9,975 nt of DNA from an uncultured Prevotella sp. (GTDB lineage Bacteria; Bacteroidota; Bacteroidia; Bacteroidales; Bacteroidaceae). Shown here piece after piece: positions 1 to 7,676 of the stretch. A program made the position numbers and the translations under genes. Positions within the stretch are counted from its first letter, which is position 1. Each line of letters opens with the position of its first letter. The DNA is taken from contig CAMGFM010000033.1 of assembly GCA_946055365.1 (NCBI GenBank), positions 1 to 9,975 on the forward strand. Reading direction: 5' to 3'. Under the pieces are notes generated by a model. The model was not told the DNA's origin and did not search any database. It saw only the letters and a list, made by a program, of their open reading frames with translations.

Positions 1-24
1 GTGCGCTAAATTGTTAAAAATCCG

Positions 25-32
25 TATATTTG
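25..32 (+). promoter_or_regulatory. Putative -7 promoter element of the GH92 gene
   Basis: TATATTTG matches the Bacteroidetes -7 consensus TAnnTTTG exactly. No convincing -33 TTTG lies at the usual distance; the window begins only 24 bases upstream. A start at about 53 would leave roughly the same 21-24 base gap as the folP promoter has to its ATG, whereas the first ATG at 92 would leave about 59 bases. Confidence 0.5.
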
Positions 33-91
33 CATTTGCTAATTACTAAAATATAAAAACAGCTAATCTATTTAGATCTGCGGCGGCTACG

Positions 92-2224
92 ATGATATTG
101 TTCCTTTGTGGAATTGTCAACGTGCGTGCTGCACATGAGAGTCTTACAAACTATGTCAACCAGTATATCGGTACTGGCGGTCACGGTCACACGTTCATGG
201 GTGCGAATGTGCCTTTTGGACTTGTGCAGCTGGGTCCCACGGAGCCTACGCGCGGATGGGACTGGTGTTCGGGCTACTATTATGAGGACAACGAGCTTAT
301 AGGCTTCGGCCACATGCACCTCAGCGGCACTGGCATCGGCTGTCTGGGCGACATAGCGTTTCTCCCCGTCAAGGACAGCAAGCAGGTGTCCACACGCTTC
401 ACCCATGACAACGAGAAAGTGCGTCCCGGCTATTATTCCTTGCAACTCACCGACCCTCAGGTGCTTGTGGAGCTTACTGCCTCAGAGCGTGTGGGATTTC
501 ACCGTTACACGTTTCAGTCAGGCGCAAAGGGGCAGCTGGCACTCGATCTCAGCCAGTGTATAGGCTGGGATCAGATGACCGACTGTCTTCTCACGCAGGA
601 GAGTGCCACCCGTCTCACGGGTTACCGACGCTCAAAGGGCTGGGCGGCAGACCGACGCATATACTTTGCCATCGATTTCTCGCAGCCCGTACACGTGACG
701 CGCCTCGACTCCATGGAGCGCGCCATACTCACCGTTGACGACACCGCACGTCCGCTGCTTGTCAAGGTGGCACTGTCGCCGGTTGACATCGACAAGGCAA
801 AGCTCAACATGCAGGCAGAGATGCCAGGGTGGGACTTTGACGAGGCCGTGGCCTCTGCCGACAACGCCTGGAACGAGGCCCTCTCGCGCATACAGATAGA
901 GACTGCCGACAATACCAAGAAACGCATATTCTACACGGCCATGTACCATCTCATGACCTCATGCTCCAAGTTCTGCGATGTCGACAAACAATACCGCGGG
1001 GCTGACGGCAAGGTCCACAAGGCCGATTTCACCAACTACACCACGCTCTCGCTTTGGGACACCTACCGCGCGGCACATCCGCTCATGAGCATCATGTTCC
1101 CCGAGATGCAGCGCGACTTTGCGGAGACGTTCCTCAATATCTACAAGCAGCAGGGCCGTCTGCCCGTGTGGCACCTGATGGGCTCGGAGACCGACTGCAT
1201 GGTGGGCAACCCCGGCGCCATTGTCCTTGCCGACCTTGTCATGAAGGGATACGTGCAGGACAAGGAGTTTGCCTTTGAGGCTCTCAAGACCACTCAGCTC
1301 TTTGACGACCGCTCGCTCGGCTTGCTCAAGGAGTATGGCTACATCCCCTGGGACAAGGAACCCACCAACGAGACCGTGGCCAAGGCTCTGGAATACTGCA
1401 TTGCCGACGATGGCGTGGCCAAGGTGGCAAGGCTGCTTGGCAAGACTGCCGACTATGAGTATTTCTTCAACCGCTCGCGTTCCTACGCCAAGTACTACGA
1501 CCCGCAGACACGCTTCCTGCGCGCGCTGTCTACTGACGGCAAGTTCCGCCTGCCGTTCAATCCTTTCTATGCAGAGCACCGCACCAACGACTACACCGAG
1601 GGCAACGCATGGCAATACACATGGCTCGTGCCTCATGATGTCAACGGGCTAATCTCGCTGTTCGGCTCGGAGAGCCAGTTCATGAGCAAGCTCGACTCTC
1701 TGTTTGTCGTTGAGGGCGACCTCGGCGACAACGCCTCTCCCGATGTGAGCGGTCTCACGGGCCAGTATGCCCACGGCAACGAGCCCAGCCACCATGTTAT
1801 ATATATGTATAACTATGCCGGCCGTCCCGACAAGGCTGCCCCGCTGCTCCGCAAGATGATGAAGGACATGTATTTTGACGCTCCCGACGGCCTCTCGGGC
1901 AACGAGGATGTGGGCCAGATGTCTGCATGGTACATCATCTCGGCACTTGGCCTCTATCAGGTTGACCCCGTGGGCGGACGCTTTGTGATAGGCAGCCCCA
2001 TAATGGACAAGGCCACGGTGAGCGTGGGCAATGGCAAGACATTTACTGTGGTTGCCAAGAAAAACAGCGACCGCAACATCTACGTGCAGTCGGCCCGCCT
2101 CAACGGCAAGGCCTACTCCAAGACCTACATCGACTATGCCGACATCATGAAGGGCGGAGTGCTGGAGCTGACCATGGGCCCGAAGCCCTCAAAGTGGGGC
2201 TGGTCAAAGGCCATGCGCCCGTGA
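92..2224 (+). CDS. GH92 family calcium-dependent alpha-mannosidase, secreted
   Basis: A glycoside hydrolase family 92 exo-alpha-mannosidase. Characterised members cleave alpha-linked mannose from N-glycans or fungal and yeast mannan by inversion, using Ca2+. The N-terminal beta-sandwich domain shows YIGTGGHGHTFMGANVPFG at residues 25-43. The catalytic domain shows YTEGNAWQYTW (Glu about 503, the expected general acid position), HGNEPSHH, and GNEDVGQMSAWY (Asp about 606, a likely catalytic base region). The length of 710 aa is normal for the family. From ATG 92 the signal peptide is very short (MILFLCGIVNVRAA) with no basic n-region. The frame stays open upstream to a stop at 47-49 and there encodes a better signal peptide (IKTANLFRS...), but with ATA at 53-55 instead of ATG. 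The true start may therefore be 53. The linkage specificity cannot be called. The NagB/LmbE gene follows 55 bp later on the same strand, so cotranscription is plausible. Confidence 0.95.
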   Translation: MILFLCGIVNVRAAHESLTNYVNQYIGTGGHGHTFMGANVPFGLVQLGPTEPTRGWDWCSGYYYEDNELIGFGHMHLSGTGIGCLGDIAFLPVKDSKQVSTRFTHDNEKVRPGYYSLQLTDPQVLVELTASERVGFHRYTFQSGAKGQLALDLSQCIGWDQMTDCLLTQESATRLTGYRRSKGWAADRRIYFAIDFSQPVHVTRLDSMERAILTVDDTARPLLVKVALSPVDIDKAKLNMQAEMPGWDFDEAVASADNAWNEALSRIQIETADNTKKRIFYTAMYHLMTSCSKFCDVDKQYRGADGKVHKADFTNYTTLSLWDTYRAAHPLMSIMFPEMQRDFAETFLNIYKQQGRLPVWHLMGSETDCMVGNPGAIVLADLVMKGYVQDKEFAFEALKTTQLFDDRSLGLLKEYGYIPWDKEPTNETVAKALEYCIADDGVAKVARLLGKTADYEYFFNRSRSYAKYYDPQTRFLRALSTDGKFRLPFNPFYAEHRTNDYTEGNAWQYTWLVPHDVNGLISLFGSESQFMSKLDSLFVVEGDLGDNASPDVSGLTGQYAHGNEPSHHVIYMYNYAGRPDKAAPLLRKMMKDMYFDAPDGLSGNEDVGQMSAWYIISALGLYQVDPVGGRFVIGSPIMDKATVSVGNGKTFTVVAKKNSDRNIYVQSARLNGKAYSKTYIDYADIMKGGVLELTMGPKPSKWGWSKAMRP

Positions 2225-2242
2225 CGGCAGAGGGCAGGCATT

Positions 2243-2256
2243 ATTTGATGACAAAT
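2243..2256. repeat. Small AT-rich inverted repeat between GH92 and the NagB-like gene
   Basis: ATTTG-ATGA-CAAAT forms a perfect 5-bp stem with a 4-base loop in the 55-bp gap. It is too weak for a confident terminator and could be an operator half-site pair or chance. No TAnnTTTG is present in this gap, which favours readthrough from the GH92 gene. Confidence 0.25.
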
Positions 2257-2279
2257 CATAAACCTAAAATCTTGATAAT

Positions 2280-4268
2280 ATGAAACTGAATTTAAGTTCA
2301 CAGATTGTTTTGAACAAGGTTCCTGAGCAGTACTATCGTCCGCGTACTGCCGTGGAGCGTTCCGAGCTCACCCGTTGTGAGAAGGTTTTTACCGACATAT
2401 ATCCTAAAGTAGAGGAAGGGGCATGTGTCATTGCCGATGCTGTGGAGGCCGAAATCAAGCGTGCCGCAGCTGCCGGCCGCAAGTGCGTGCTTGCCCTTGG
2501 CACCGGCCTTTCGCTCACTCCCGTCTACAGCGAGCTTATACGCCGTCACAAGGAGTGCGGACTGAGCTTTGAGAATGTGGTAGTGTTCAATGCCTATGAG
2601 TTCTTCCCCCTCAACTCAGCCAGCGAGCACAGTGCCATCAGCCAGTTGCGCGAGCGTCTGCTTGATCATGTTGACATCAAGGCCGAGAACGTACACACTC
2701 CTGACGGCACCATCGCACAGGACGAGGTGTTCAACCATTGCCGCGAATATGAGCAGCTCATTGCTGCCGAGGGCGGCATAGACGTGGCTCTCCTCGGTGT
2801 GGGCCGCATGGGCAACATCGCCACCAACGAGCCGGGCAGCAGCGTCTCTTCCACAAGCCGCATCATACTTATCGACTCTGTGGCACGCGAGGAGATGGCC
2901 AACAGCTTCGGCTTCCAGGAGAGCATACCGCCGTGTTCCATCACCATGGGCATACACACCATCCTCTCCTCTCGCAAGCTCTATCTTGCGGCATGGGGCG
3001 AGGAGAAGAGCGACATCGTGCGCCAGATTGTAGAGGAGAAGTTTACTGATGCCATACCTGCCTCTTTCATCCAGACCCACAATGACGCCAAGGTTGTCAT
3101 TGACCTTGCGGCTGCCAGCAAGCTCACGCGCATCGTTCATCCGTGGCTCGTGACCAACTGCGAGTGGAACGACAAGACCATACGCGCCGCTGTCGTTTGG
3201 CTCTGCCAGCTTGTGAAGAAGCCTATCCTCAAGCTCACCAACAAGGATTACAACGAGAACGGACTCTCTGACCTCCTTGCACGCTATGGCTCTGCCTACA
3301 ACTGCAACATCAAGATATTCAACGACCTCCAGCACACCATCACTGGCTGGCCCGGAGGCAAGCCCAACGCCGACGATACCTATCGTCCCGAGCGTTCAAC
3401 ACCCGCCCAGAAGCGCGTGATCATATTCTCTCCGCACCCCGACGACGATGTTATCTCCATGGGAGGCACTCTGCGCCGTCTTGTGCAGCAAAACCATGAG
3501 GTGCATGTGGCATACGAGACCAGTGGCAACATTGCCGTGGGCGATGAGGAAGTGACACGTTTCATGCACTTTGTCAACGGCTACAACCAGCTGTTTGCCG
3601 ACAACAGCATTGATGTCATCAAGAATATGTATAAGGACATCAAGCAGTTCCTTGCTAACAAGAAGCCCTCTGACATCGACACGCCCGAGGTGCGCACCAT
3701 CAAGGGTCTCATCCGCCGCGGCGAGGCACGCACGGCATGCACCTACAACGGTGTGCCGCTCGACCGCTGCCACTTCCTTGACCTCCCGTTCTATGAGTCG
3801 GGCAAGATAGAGAAGTTGCCGATGTCTGCCGCTGACGTGGAGATCGTGCGCGCGCTGCTCCAGAAGGTAAAGCCTCACCAGATATATGTGGCAGGCGACC
3901 TTGCCGACCCCCACGGCACACACCGCAAGTGTACCGATGCCGTGCTTGCCGCCATCGACCTTGAGAAAGAGGCTGGCGCAGAGTGGCTCAACGACTGCCG
4001 CGTGTGGATGTATCGCGGCGCGTGGGCAGAGTGGGAGATTGAGAACATCGAGATGTGTGTGCCTATGAGCCCCGAGGAGCTGCGTGCAAAGCGCAACTGC
4101 ATCCTCAAGCACTCCTCTCAGATGGAGAGCGCGCCGTTCCTCGGCAACGACGAGCGTCTCTTCTGGCAGCGTTCAGAAGACCGCAACCATGCCACGGCAC
4201 AGCTCTATCACGACCTCGGTCTTGCCTGCTATGAGGCAATGGAGGCCTTTGTGCGCTACATACCATAA
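2280..4268 (+). CDS. nagB: NagB-like glucosamine-6-phosphate deaminase/isomerase domain fused to an LmbE/PIG-L deacetylase domain
   Basis: A two-domain cytoplasmic protein of 662 aa with no signal peptide. Residues about 60-300 resemble NagB, which converts glucosamine-6-phosphate to fructose-6-phosphate and ammonia: ALGTG (sugar-phosphate loop), FNAYEFFPL near 103-111, and GVGRMGNIATNEP at 173-185. Residues about 378-650 are an LmbE/PIG-L zinc-dependent N-acetylglucosamine deacetylase: SPHPDDD (metal-binding His386, Asp388-389) and DPHGTH (His545, His548). The fusion and length match a family common in Bacteroidales. In the NagB half, the positions of E. coli catalytic Asp72, Asp141 and His143 appear to be Tyr106, Met177 and Asn179, while the Glu of NEP (184) is kept. 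Deaminase activity is therefore doubtful and the symbol is by homology only. The LmbE half looks intact. The start is the ATG that follows an A/T-rich leader. Together with the upstream mannosidase it suggests glycan amino-sugar metabolism. Confidence 0.88.
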   Translation: MKLNLSSQIVLNKVPEQYYRPRTAVERSELTRCEKVFTDIYPKVEEGACVIADAVEAEIKRAAAAGRKCVLALGTGLSLTPVYSELIRRHKECGLSFENVVVFNAYEFFPLNSASEHSAISQLRERLLDHVDIKAENVHTPDGTIAQDEVFNHCREYEQLIAAEGGIDVALLGVGRMGNIATNEPGSSVSSTSRIILIDSVAREEMANSFGFQESIPPCSITMGIHTILSSRKLYLAAWGEEKSDIVRQIVEEKFTDAIPASFIQTHNDAKVVIDLAAASKLTRIVHPWLVTNCEWNDKTIRAAVVWLCQLVKKPILKLTNKDYNENGLSDLLARYGSAYNCNIKIFNDLQHTITGWPGGKPNADDTYRPERSTPAQKRVIIFSPHPDDDVISMGGTLRRLVQQNHEVHVAYETSGNIAVGDEEVTRFMHFVNGYNQLFADNSIDVIKNMYKDIKQFLANKKPSDIDTPEVRTIKGLIRRGEARTACTYNGVPLDRCHFLDLPFYESGKIEKLPMSAADVEIVRALLQKVKPHQIYVAGDLADPHGTHRKCTDAVLAAIDLEKEAGAEWLNDCRVWMYRGAWAEWEIENIEMCVPMSPEELRAKRNCILKHSSQMESAPFLGNDERLFWQRSEDRNHATAQLYHDLGLACYEAMEAFVRYIP

Positions 4269-4294
4269 GACGCATAATCAATAAAAGCATAGCC

Positions 4295-4308
4295 GTGTCG
4301 TGAGACAC
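4295..4308 (+). terminator. Possible terminator-like hairpin after the NagB-like gene
   Basis: GTGTC-GTGA-GACAC, 27 bases after the stop, is a perfect 5-bp stem closed by a GUGA loop, a GNRA-type stable tetraloop in RNA. It is followed by an A/T-rich run (attataatttaattt) rather than a clean U-tract. It may end the GH92/NagB-like transcript; the evidence is the structure alone. Confidence 0.35.
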
Positions 4309-4387
4309 CGCCATTATAATTTAATTTGTATATCCTGAAATCAGAGGAGGGTGTGTCATTTTGTGGCGCACTCTCTTTTGTGTTGCA

Positions 4388-4529
4388 AAAGTGCCGTTTT
4401 TACAGACAAAAGTGCCGCTTTGTGACTCCCAAAGTGCCTCTTTGCACTGTCAAAAGTGCCGCTTTGGTGTTGACAGAGTGTTGCTTTCAATTTGCCAGGG
4501 GTGCCGCTCGTTTATAAAGTGTGTCGTTT
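4388..4529. repeat. Tandem array A: seven degenerate near-palindromic 13-bp units, period about 22 bp
   Basis: Units begin at 4388, 4409, 4431, 4453, 4475, 4498 and 4516 (steps of 21, 22, 22, 22, 23 and 18). The best copies read AAAGTGCCGCTTT (4409-4421 and 4453-4465), with variants AAAGTGCCGTTTT, AAAGTGCCTCTTT, AGAGTGTTGCTTT and decayed outer copies. The intervening 8-10 bases are unrelated to each other. Each core is close to a palindrome, AAAG...CTTT. The period is not a multiple of three, so this is not a protein repeat. The same core recurs in array B at 8514-8635. Confidence 0.85.
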
Positions 4530-4666
4530 GTCTGTCACGGCAACGTCTGCGGCGGTGTCAGCGTTATGCAAGAACGCCTGCCGCAATGCGAATGCAATGA
4601 TTTTCACTTGCCGCGGCAGTCCCTGAACGCTAAGGGCTGCGCGGCCTAAAATATCACAGAAAGAAT

Positions 4667-4846
4667 ATGAATGTATTACCACAAGACCCCATGATGCTGT
4701 TCAGCGCGCTCAATATGTATCTGCGCGACAACTATCCCTCGCTCGACGCTTTGTGCGAAGACTTTGGCGTGGGACGTGAAGAGATAATTAAGAAGATGTC
4801 GGATGCGGGATTTGAATACTCCGAAGAGCATAACAAGTTCTGGTGA
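4667..4846 (+). CDS. DUF4250 family small protein
   Basis: A 59-residue protein beginning MNVLPQDPMMLFSALNM and containing YPSLDALCEDFGV (about 23-35) and REEIIKKMSDAGFEY (37-51), ending in NKFW. The sequence and length match the DUF4250 family (short, acidic, function unknown) found in Firmicutes and Bacteroidetes. The predicted SLDALCEDF...REEIIKKM section resembles a small helix-turn-helix-like arrangement, but DNA binding has not been shown and is only a guess. The start ATG is preceded by A-rich sequence (cacagaaagaat), as is usual in Bacteroidetes. The stop codon is itself part of the first copy of a short tandem repeat. The MATE gene starts 63 bp downstream on the same strand, so the two may be cotranscribed. 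Confidence 0.88.
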   Translation: MNVLPQDPMMLFSALNMYLRDNYPSLDALCEDFGVGREEIIKKMSDAGFEYSEEHNKFW

Positions 4847-4878
4847 CCACGCCTCTGCCATGTCAATGACCACGCCTC
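4844..4878. repeat. Two-copy repeat F, TGACCACGCCTC, period 23 bp
   Basis: Exact 12-bp copies lie at 4844-4855 and 4867-4878. The first begins at the TGA stop codon of the DUF4250 gene. The unit resembles repeat D after cdaA (GACCGACACGCCTC); the two share GACC and ACGCCTC. Confidence 0.6.
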
Positions 4879-4909
4879 ACACACTCTAAAAAGAAACAAT
4901 TTTCCAGCA

Positions 4910-6247
4910 ATGCAAGGATTCAGTAAATACTCAGGTCATTACCGCCAGCTGCTTTCCCTCGGTCTTCCCATCATGATAGGGCAGCTGGGCATGATAATAC
5001 TCAGTTTTGCCGACACGATGATGGTGGGCAATCACAGCACGATGGAGCTTGGCGCGGCATCGTTTGTAAACAATATCATGAACCTCCTCCTCATCGCAGG
5101 CACGGGCTTCTCCTATGGGCTCACGCCGGTAGTGGGCGGGCATTACGGCTGCGGCGAGAGCCGTAGCGCGGGCAGTGCCTTGCGCAATGCCCTCCTTACC
5201 AACGGACTTGTGTCGCTGTTGATGATGACGTTGCTGACGGTTGTCATGTTCAATGTCCACCGTCTGGGCCAGCCCGAGGAGCTTCTGCCCCTTGTGCGCC
5301 CCTATTACCTTGTGTTGCTCTGTTCTGTGCCTTTTGTGATGCTGTTCAGCGCGTTCAAGATGTTTGCCGACGGCATCACCGCCACGCGCGTGTCCATGTG
5401 GATACTGCTCACGGGCAACGCTCTCAACATCCTCGGCAACTACATCCTCATCTATGGACACTGCGGTATGCCAGAGATGGGGCTGCTGGGTGCCGGTGTC
5501 AGCACCCTATGCTCGCGTGTGTTCATGGTGGTGTTGTTCATGGCGGTCTTTATGCGCGGCAGGCGGTTTGCCCCCTACCGTGAGGGCTTCTTCCATGGCG
5601 GCTTCTCACGCGAGACAGTGCGCCGTCTCTTCTCGCTCGGCACGCCCATATCCCTGCAGATGGGCATAGAGACGGCCTCCTTCTCGCTCACCGTCATCAT
5701 GGTGGGCTGGCTTGGCACGGTGGCATTGGCCTCCAATCAGGTCATGCTCACCATCTCGCAGCTCACGTTCATGATCTATTATGGTCTCGGAGCGGCCATA
5801 GCTGTGCGCACGAGCTATTTTCACGGGCAGAAAGACCGCCGCGGTGTCAGCCACACCGTCATCTCGGGCTTTCATCTCATGGTGATGCTCGAGCTGCTGC
5901 TCACGAGTGTCGTGGTGTTGTTGCGCCATCATCTTGGCGGATGGTTCACAGAGGACACGAGGGTGTCCTCTGTCGTTGTCACGCTCATGGTGCCGTTTGT
6001 CATCTACCAGTTTGGCGACGGTCTCCAGATAGTCTACTCCAATGCTCTGCGCGGCATCAGCGACGTGCGTCCGCTTGTGCCTATAGCCCTGCTGTCCTAC
6101 ATTGCCGTGGCACTGCCCGTCAGCTATTTCTTTGGCTTTGTCCTTGACCTCGGTCTTGTGGGCGTGTGGATGTCATTTCCCTTTGGGCTCACGCTTGCGG
6201 GCTTCCTCATGTGGCGCAGGTTTCGCTACAGGATGTCGGGCAGTTGA
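4910..6247 (+). CDS. MATE family multidrug/Na+ (or H+) antiporter
   Basis: A 445-residue polytopic inner-membrane protein of the MATE (NorM/DinF-like) family, which exports drugs or metabolites using an ion gradient. Family length is typically 440-460 aa with 12 membrane helices. Two MatE repeats are visible: LGLPIMIGQLGMIILSFAD from about residue 17, and the equivalent LGTPISLQMGIETASFSLTV from about residue 243. Between and after them are long hydrophobic segments, including FADTMMVGNHS with the small-residue and Asp pattern expected of helix 1. The substrate is not predictable. The start ATG at 4910 follows A/T-rich sequence and begins a short polar head before helix 1. The 3' end overlaps the 3' end of convergent murF by 22 bp, so no terminator fits between them. 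Confidence 0.93.
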   Translation: MQGFSKYSGHYRQLLSLGLPIMIGQLGMIILSFADTMMVGNHSTMELGAASFVNNIMNLLLIAGTGFSYGLTPVVGGHYGCGESRSAGSALRNALLTNGLVSLLMMTLLTVVMFNVHRLGQPEELLPLVRPYYLVLLCSVPFVMLFSAFKMFADGITATRVSMWILLTGNALNILGNYILIYGHCGMPEMGLLGAGVSTLCSRVFMVVLFMAVFMRGRRFAPYREGFFHGGFSRETVRRLFSLGTPISLQMGIETASFSLTVIMVGWLGTVALASNQVMLTISQLTFMIYYGLGAAIAVRTSYFHGQKDRRGVSHTVISGFHLMVMLELLLTSVVVLLRHHLGGWFTEDTRVSSVVVTLMVPFVIYQFGDGLQIVYSNALRGISDVRPLVPIALLSYIAVALPVSYFFGFVLDLGLVGVWMSFPFGLTLAGFLMWRRFRYRMSGS

Positions 6248-7542
6248 AAGAGCCTTGTGCCGTTGCTGCCCTTGATGAGTATGCAGCAGCCCTTTGGCTT
6301 GTCGGCGTTGATGCAGGCCTTCACCTCCTCCACGTCCTTGAACTTTCTGAAGTGCCGTGGCGCGTCGGCATGTTCAAACTCGCTGCCCACGAGCCACACC
6401 CTTTCGAGGGTCATAGCCTTTAGTCGGTCCACCACTTTCTGGTGTTCTGCCGCGCTTGCGTCGCCCAGCTCCTTCATGTCGCCCGCTATCACCATCTTGT
6501 GAGCGTCGTCTATCATGTCAAAGTTGTCCAGAGCCGCCGCCATGCTTGTGGGGTTTGCGTTATATGCGTCCACTATCAGCCTGTTGTCGGCGGTCACCTC
6601 CAGCTGCGAGCGGTTGTTGCTTGGCTTGTAGGCGGCGAGAGCGTGGTCTATCTGCTCGGGTCTTACGCCGAAAAACAGTCCTATGGCTATGGCGGCGAGC
6701 ATGTTTTTCACGTTATATGCGCCTATCAGCTGCGTCTTCACCGTGTGCCAGCTGTCGTCGGCAGCCGTGTTGCCGTGCCTCCATTTGAAGTTGAGCGTGG
6801 GAGAGCAGTCGGTCACCGTGCCTCTCACATACAGTTCCTTTGCCGCGTCATCACATCCGTAGCCCACGAGCCTCAGTCCTTGCGCCATGCCAGTGAGGTA
6901 TTCGTTGTCAGCGTCTATGAACACCGTCCCGTTTTGCCTCTCTCTCATATAGTCATACAGCTCTCCCTTGGTCTTTATCACGCCCTCAAACGAGCCGAAG
7001 CCCTGCAGGTGTGCCATGCCCACGTTGGTTATCATGGCATAGTCGGGCTCAGTGATGTCCACGAGCGTCTTGATGTCGCCCGGGTGTGACGCTCCCATCT
7101 CCACCACGGCTATCTCATGCTCCGGGGTCAGTCTCAGCAGAGTCTTCGGCACGCCTATGTCGTTGTTGAAGTTGCCCTGCGTGTAAAGCACCCTGTATCT
7201 CTCGCCAAGCACTGCCGCCGTCAGCTCCTTGGTGGTGGTCTTGCCGTTGGTGCCTGTGATGCCTATGATGCGCGTGCCGATAGTCCTGCGGTGCAGGAGT
7301 GCCAGTGCTTGCAGCGTCTTCAGGCAATCGTCGGTGAGGATGGTGTGTTCCTCTGTGTCATATTCCTCTTCGTCCACGACGGCCCATGCGCATCCCTTGT
7401 CGAGTGCCGCCTTGGCAAACTTGTTGCCGTTGAACGTTGTCCCCTTCAGCGCAAAGAATATGCTGCCCTTGGGACAGTCTCTGCTGTCAGTGGTCACTAC
7501 GGGGTGTTTCTTGAAGATTTCGTATAGTTCTTCCAGTTCCAT
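6226..7542 (-). CDS. murF: UDP-N-acetylmuramoyl-tripeptide--D-alanyl-D-alanine ligase
   Basis: MurF adds D-Ala-D-Ala to UDP-MurNAc-tripeptide with ATP, the last cytoplasmic step of the peptidoglycan precursor. The length of 438 aa is normal. N-terminal residues 1-90 carry TTDSRDCPKGSIFFALKG, the substrate-binding fold of MurE/MurF. The ATP P-loop is GITGTNGKTTTKEL (about 94-107). The central domain has MGASHPGDIKTL and ITNVGMAHLQGFGS, including the conserved His. The C-terminal domain has VDAYNANPTSM and IAGDMKELG, both typical of MurF. The start ATG (7540-7542) is preceded by A/T-rich sequence and lies 61 bases downstream of a perfect TAnnTTTG. It stands alone on this strand, divergent from folP and outside any division and cell wall cluster in this window. 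Confidence 0.96.
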   Translation of the reverse strand: MELEELYEIFKKHPVVTTDSRDCPKGSIFFALKGTTFNGNKFAKAALDKGCAWAVVDEEEYDTEEHTILTDDCLKTLQALALLHRRTIGTRIIGITGTNGKTTTKELTAAVLGERYRVLYTQGNFNNDIGVPKTLLRLTPEHEIAVVEMGASHPGDIKTLVDITEPDYAMITNVGMAHLQGFGSFEGVIKTKGELYDYMRERQNGTVFIDADNEYLTGMAQGLRLVGYGCDDAAKELYVRGTVTDCSPTLNFKWRHGNTAADDSWHTVKTQLIGAYNVKNMLAAIAIGLFFGVRPEQIDHALAAYKPSNNRSQLEVTADNRLIVDAYNANPTSMAAALDNFDMIDDAHKMVIAGDMKELGDASAAEHQKVVDRLKAMTLERVWLVGSEFEHADAPRHFRKFKDVEEVKACINADKPKGCCILIKGSNGTRLFQLPDIL

Positions 7543-7603
7543 AAATTTGAGATGTTGATTTCCTTAACTTTAGGTGGGTGTTTAAAATCATCTTTTTTCA
7601 CTG

Positions 7604-7611
7604 CAAATTTA
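7604..7611 (-). promoter_or_regulatory. Putative -7 promoter element of murF
   Basis: On the minus strand this reads TAAATTTG, an exact match to TAnnTTTG. A T-rich stretch about 23 bases further upstream (TTTT, complement of 7635-7638) is a weak -33 candidate. The predicted leader to the murF ATG is about 55 bases. Confidence 0.55.
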
Positions 7612-7644
7612 ATGGTTTTTTTCTCCAGTACGATAAAATATCAT

Positions 7645-7652
7645 TACTTTTG
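7645..7652 (+). promoter_or_regulatory. Putative -7 promoter element of folP
   Basis: TACTTTTG matches TAnnTTTG exactly and is followed by CAAAT. TTTC at 7620-7623 lies 21 bases upstream, a three-of-four match to the -33 TTTG. The folP ATG follows 24 bases later, giving a very short leader. The element and its next bases (TACTTTTGCAAA) are identical to those before pta at 9868. Confidence 0.65.
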
Positions 7653-7676
7653 CAAATAAAAACGAACATCCCCATT

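Larger units (their letters stand above)
4269..4666. other. 398-bp non-coding gap between the NagB-like gene and DUF4250
   Basis: It holds the hairpin at 4295-4308, a 22-bp-period repeat array (4388-4529) and further dyads. These are a two-step stem with TGCGGC 4548-4553 pairing GCCGCA 4580-4585 outside GCGTT 4561-4565 and AACGC 4573-4577, and a perfect 10-bp palindrome TGCCGCGGCA at 4609-4618. Two open frames of 63-79 codons cross the array, but they are in different frames and translate the repeat, so they are not credible genes. No TAnnTTTG site was found ahead of the DUF4250 gene. Confidence 0.7.

Noticed and set aside
959..1636. 225-codon open frame antisense to the GH92 gene
   Set aside because: It lies wholly within a strongly conserved gene, and long antisense frames are expected in GC-rich coding sequence. 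Similar shadows over the NagB-like gene (2616-3335, 3396-4112), murF and cdaA (8805-9638) were rejected for the same reason.
4388..4529. CRISPR-like array (repeat units separated by variable spacers)
   Set aside because: Units are only 13 bp and degenerate and the intervals are 8-10 bp, far shorter than CRISPR spacers. There is no leader and no cas gene in the window.
4326..4600. Open frames of 63 and 79 codons across array A
   Set aside because: They overlap each other in different frames, translate the non-triplet repeat, resemble no family, and lack a supported start.
4609..4618. TGCCGCGGCA palindrome as an attachment or restriction-related site
   Set aside because: A single 10-bp palindrome in GC-rich sequence can arise by chance, and there is no integrase or methylase nearby.
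7578..7676. Upstream ATG extending folP by 33 codons
   Set aside because: It lies upstream of the TACTTTTG promoter, and homology to FolP begins with MQYTINVRGRLLDL at 7677.
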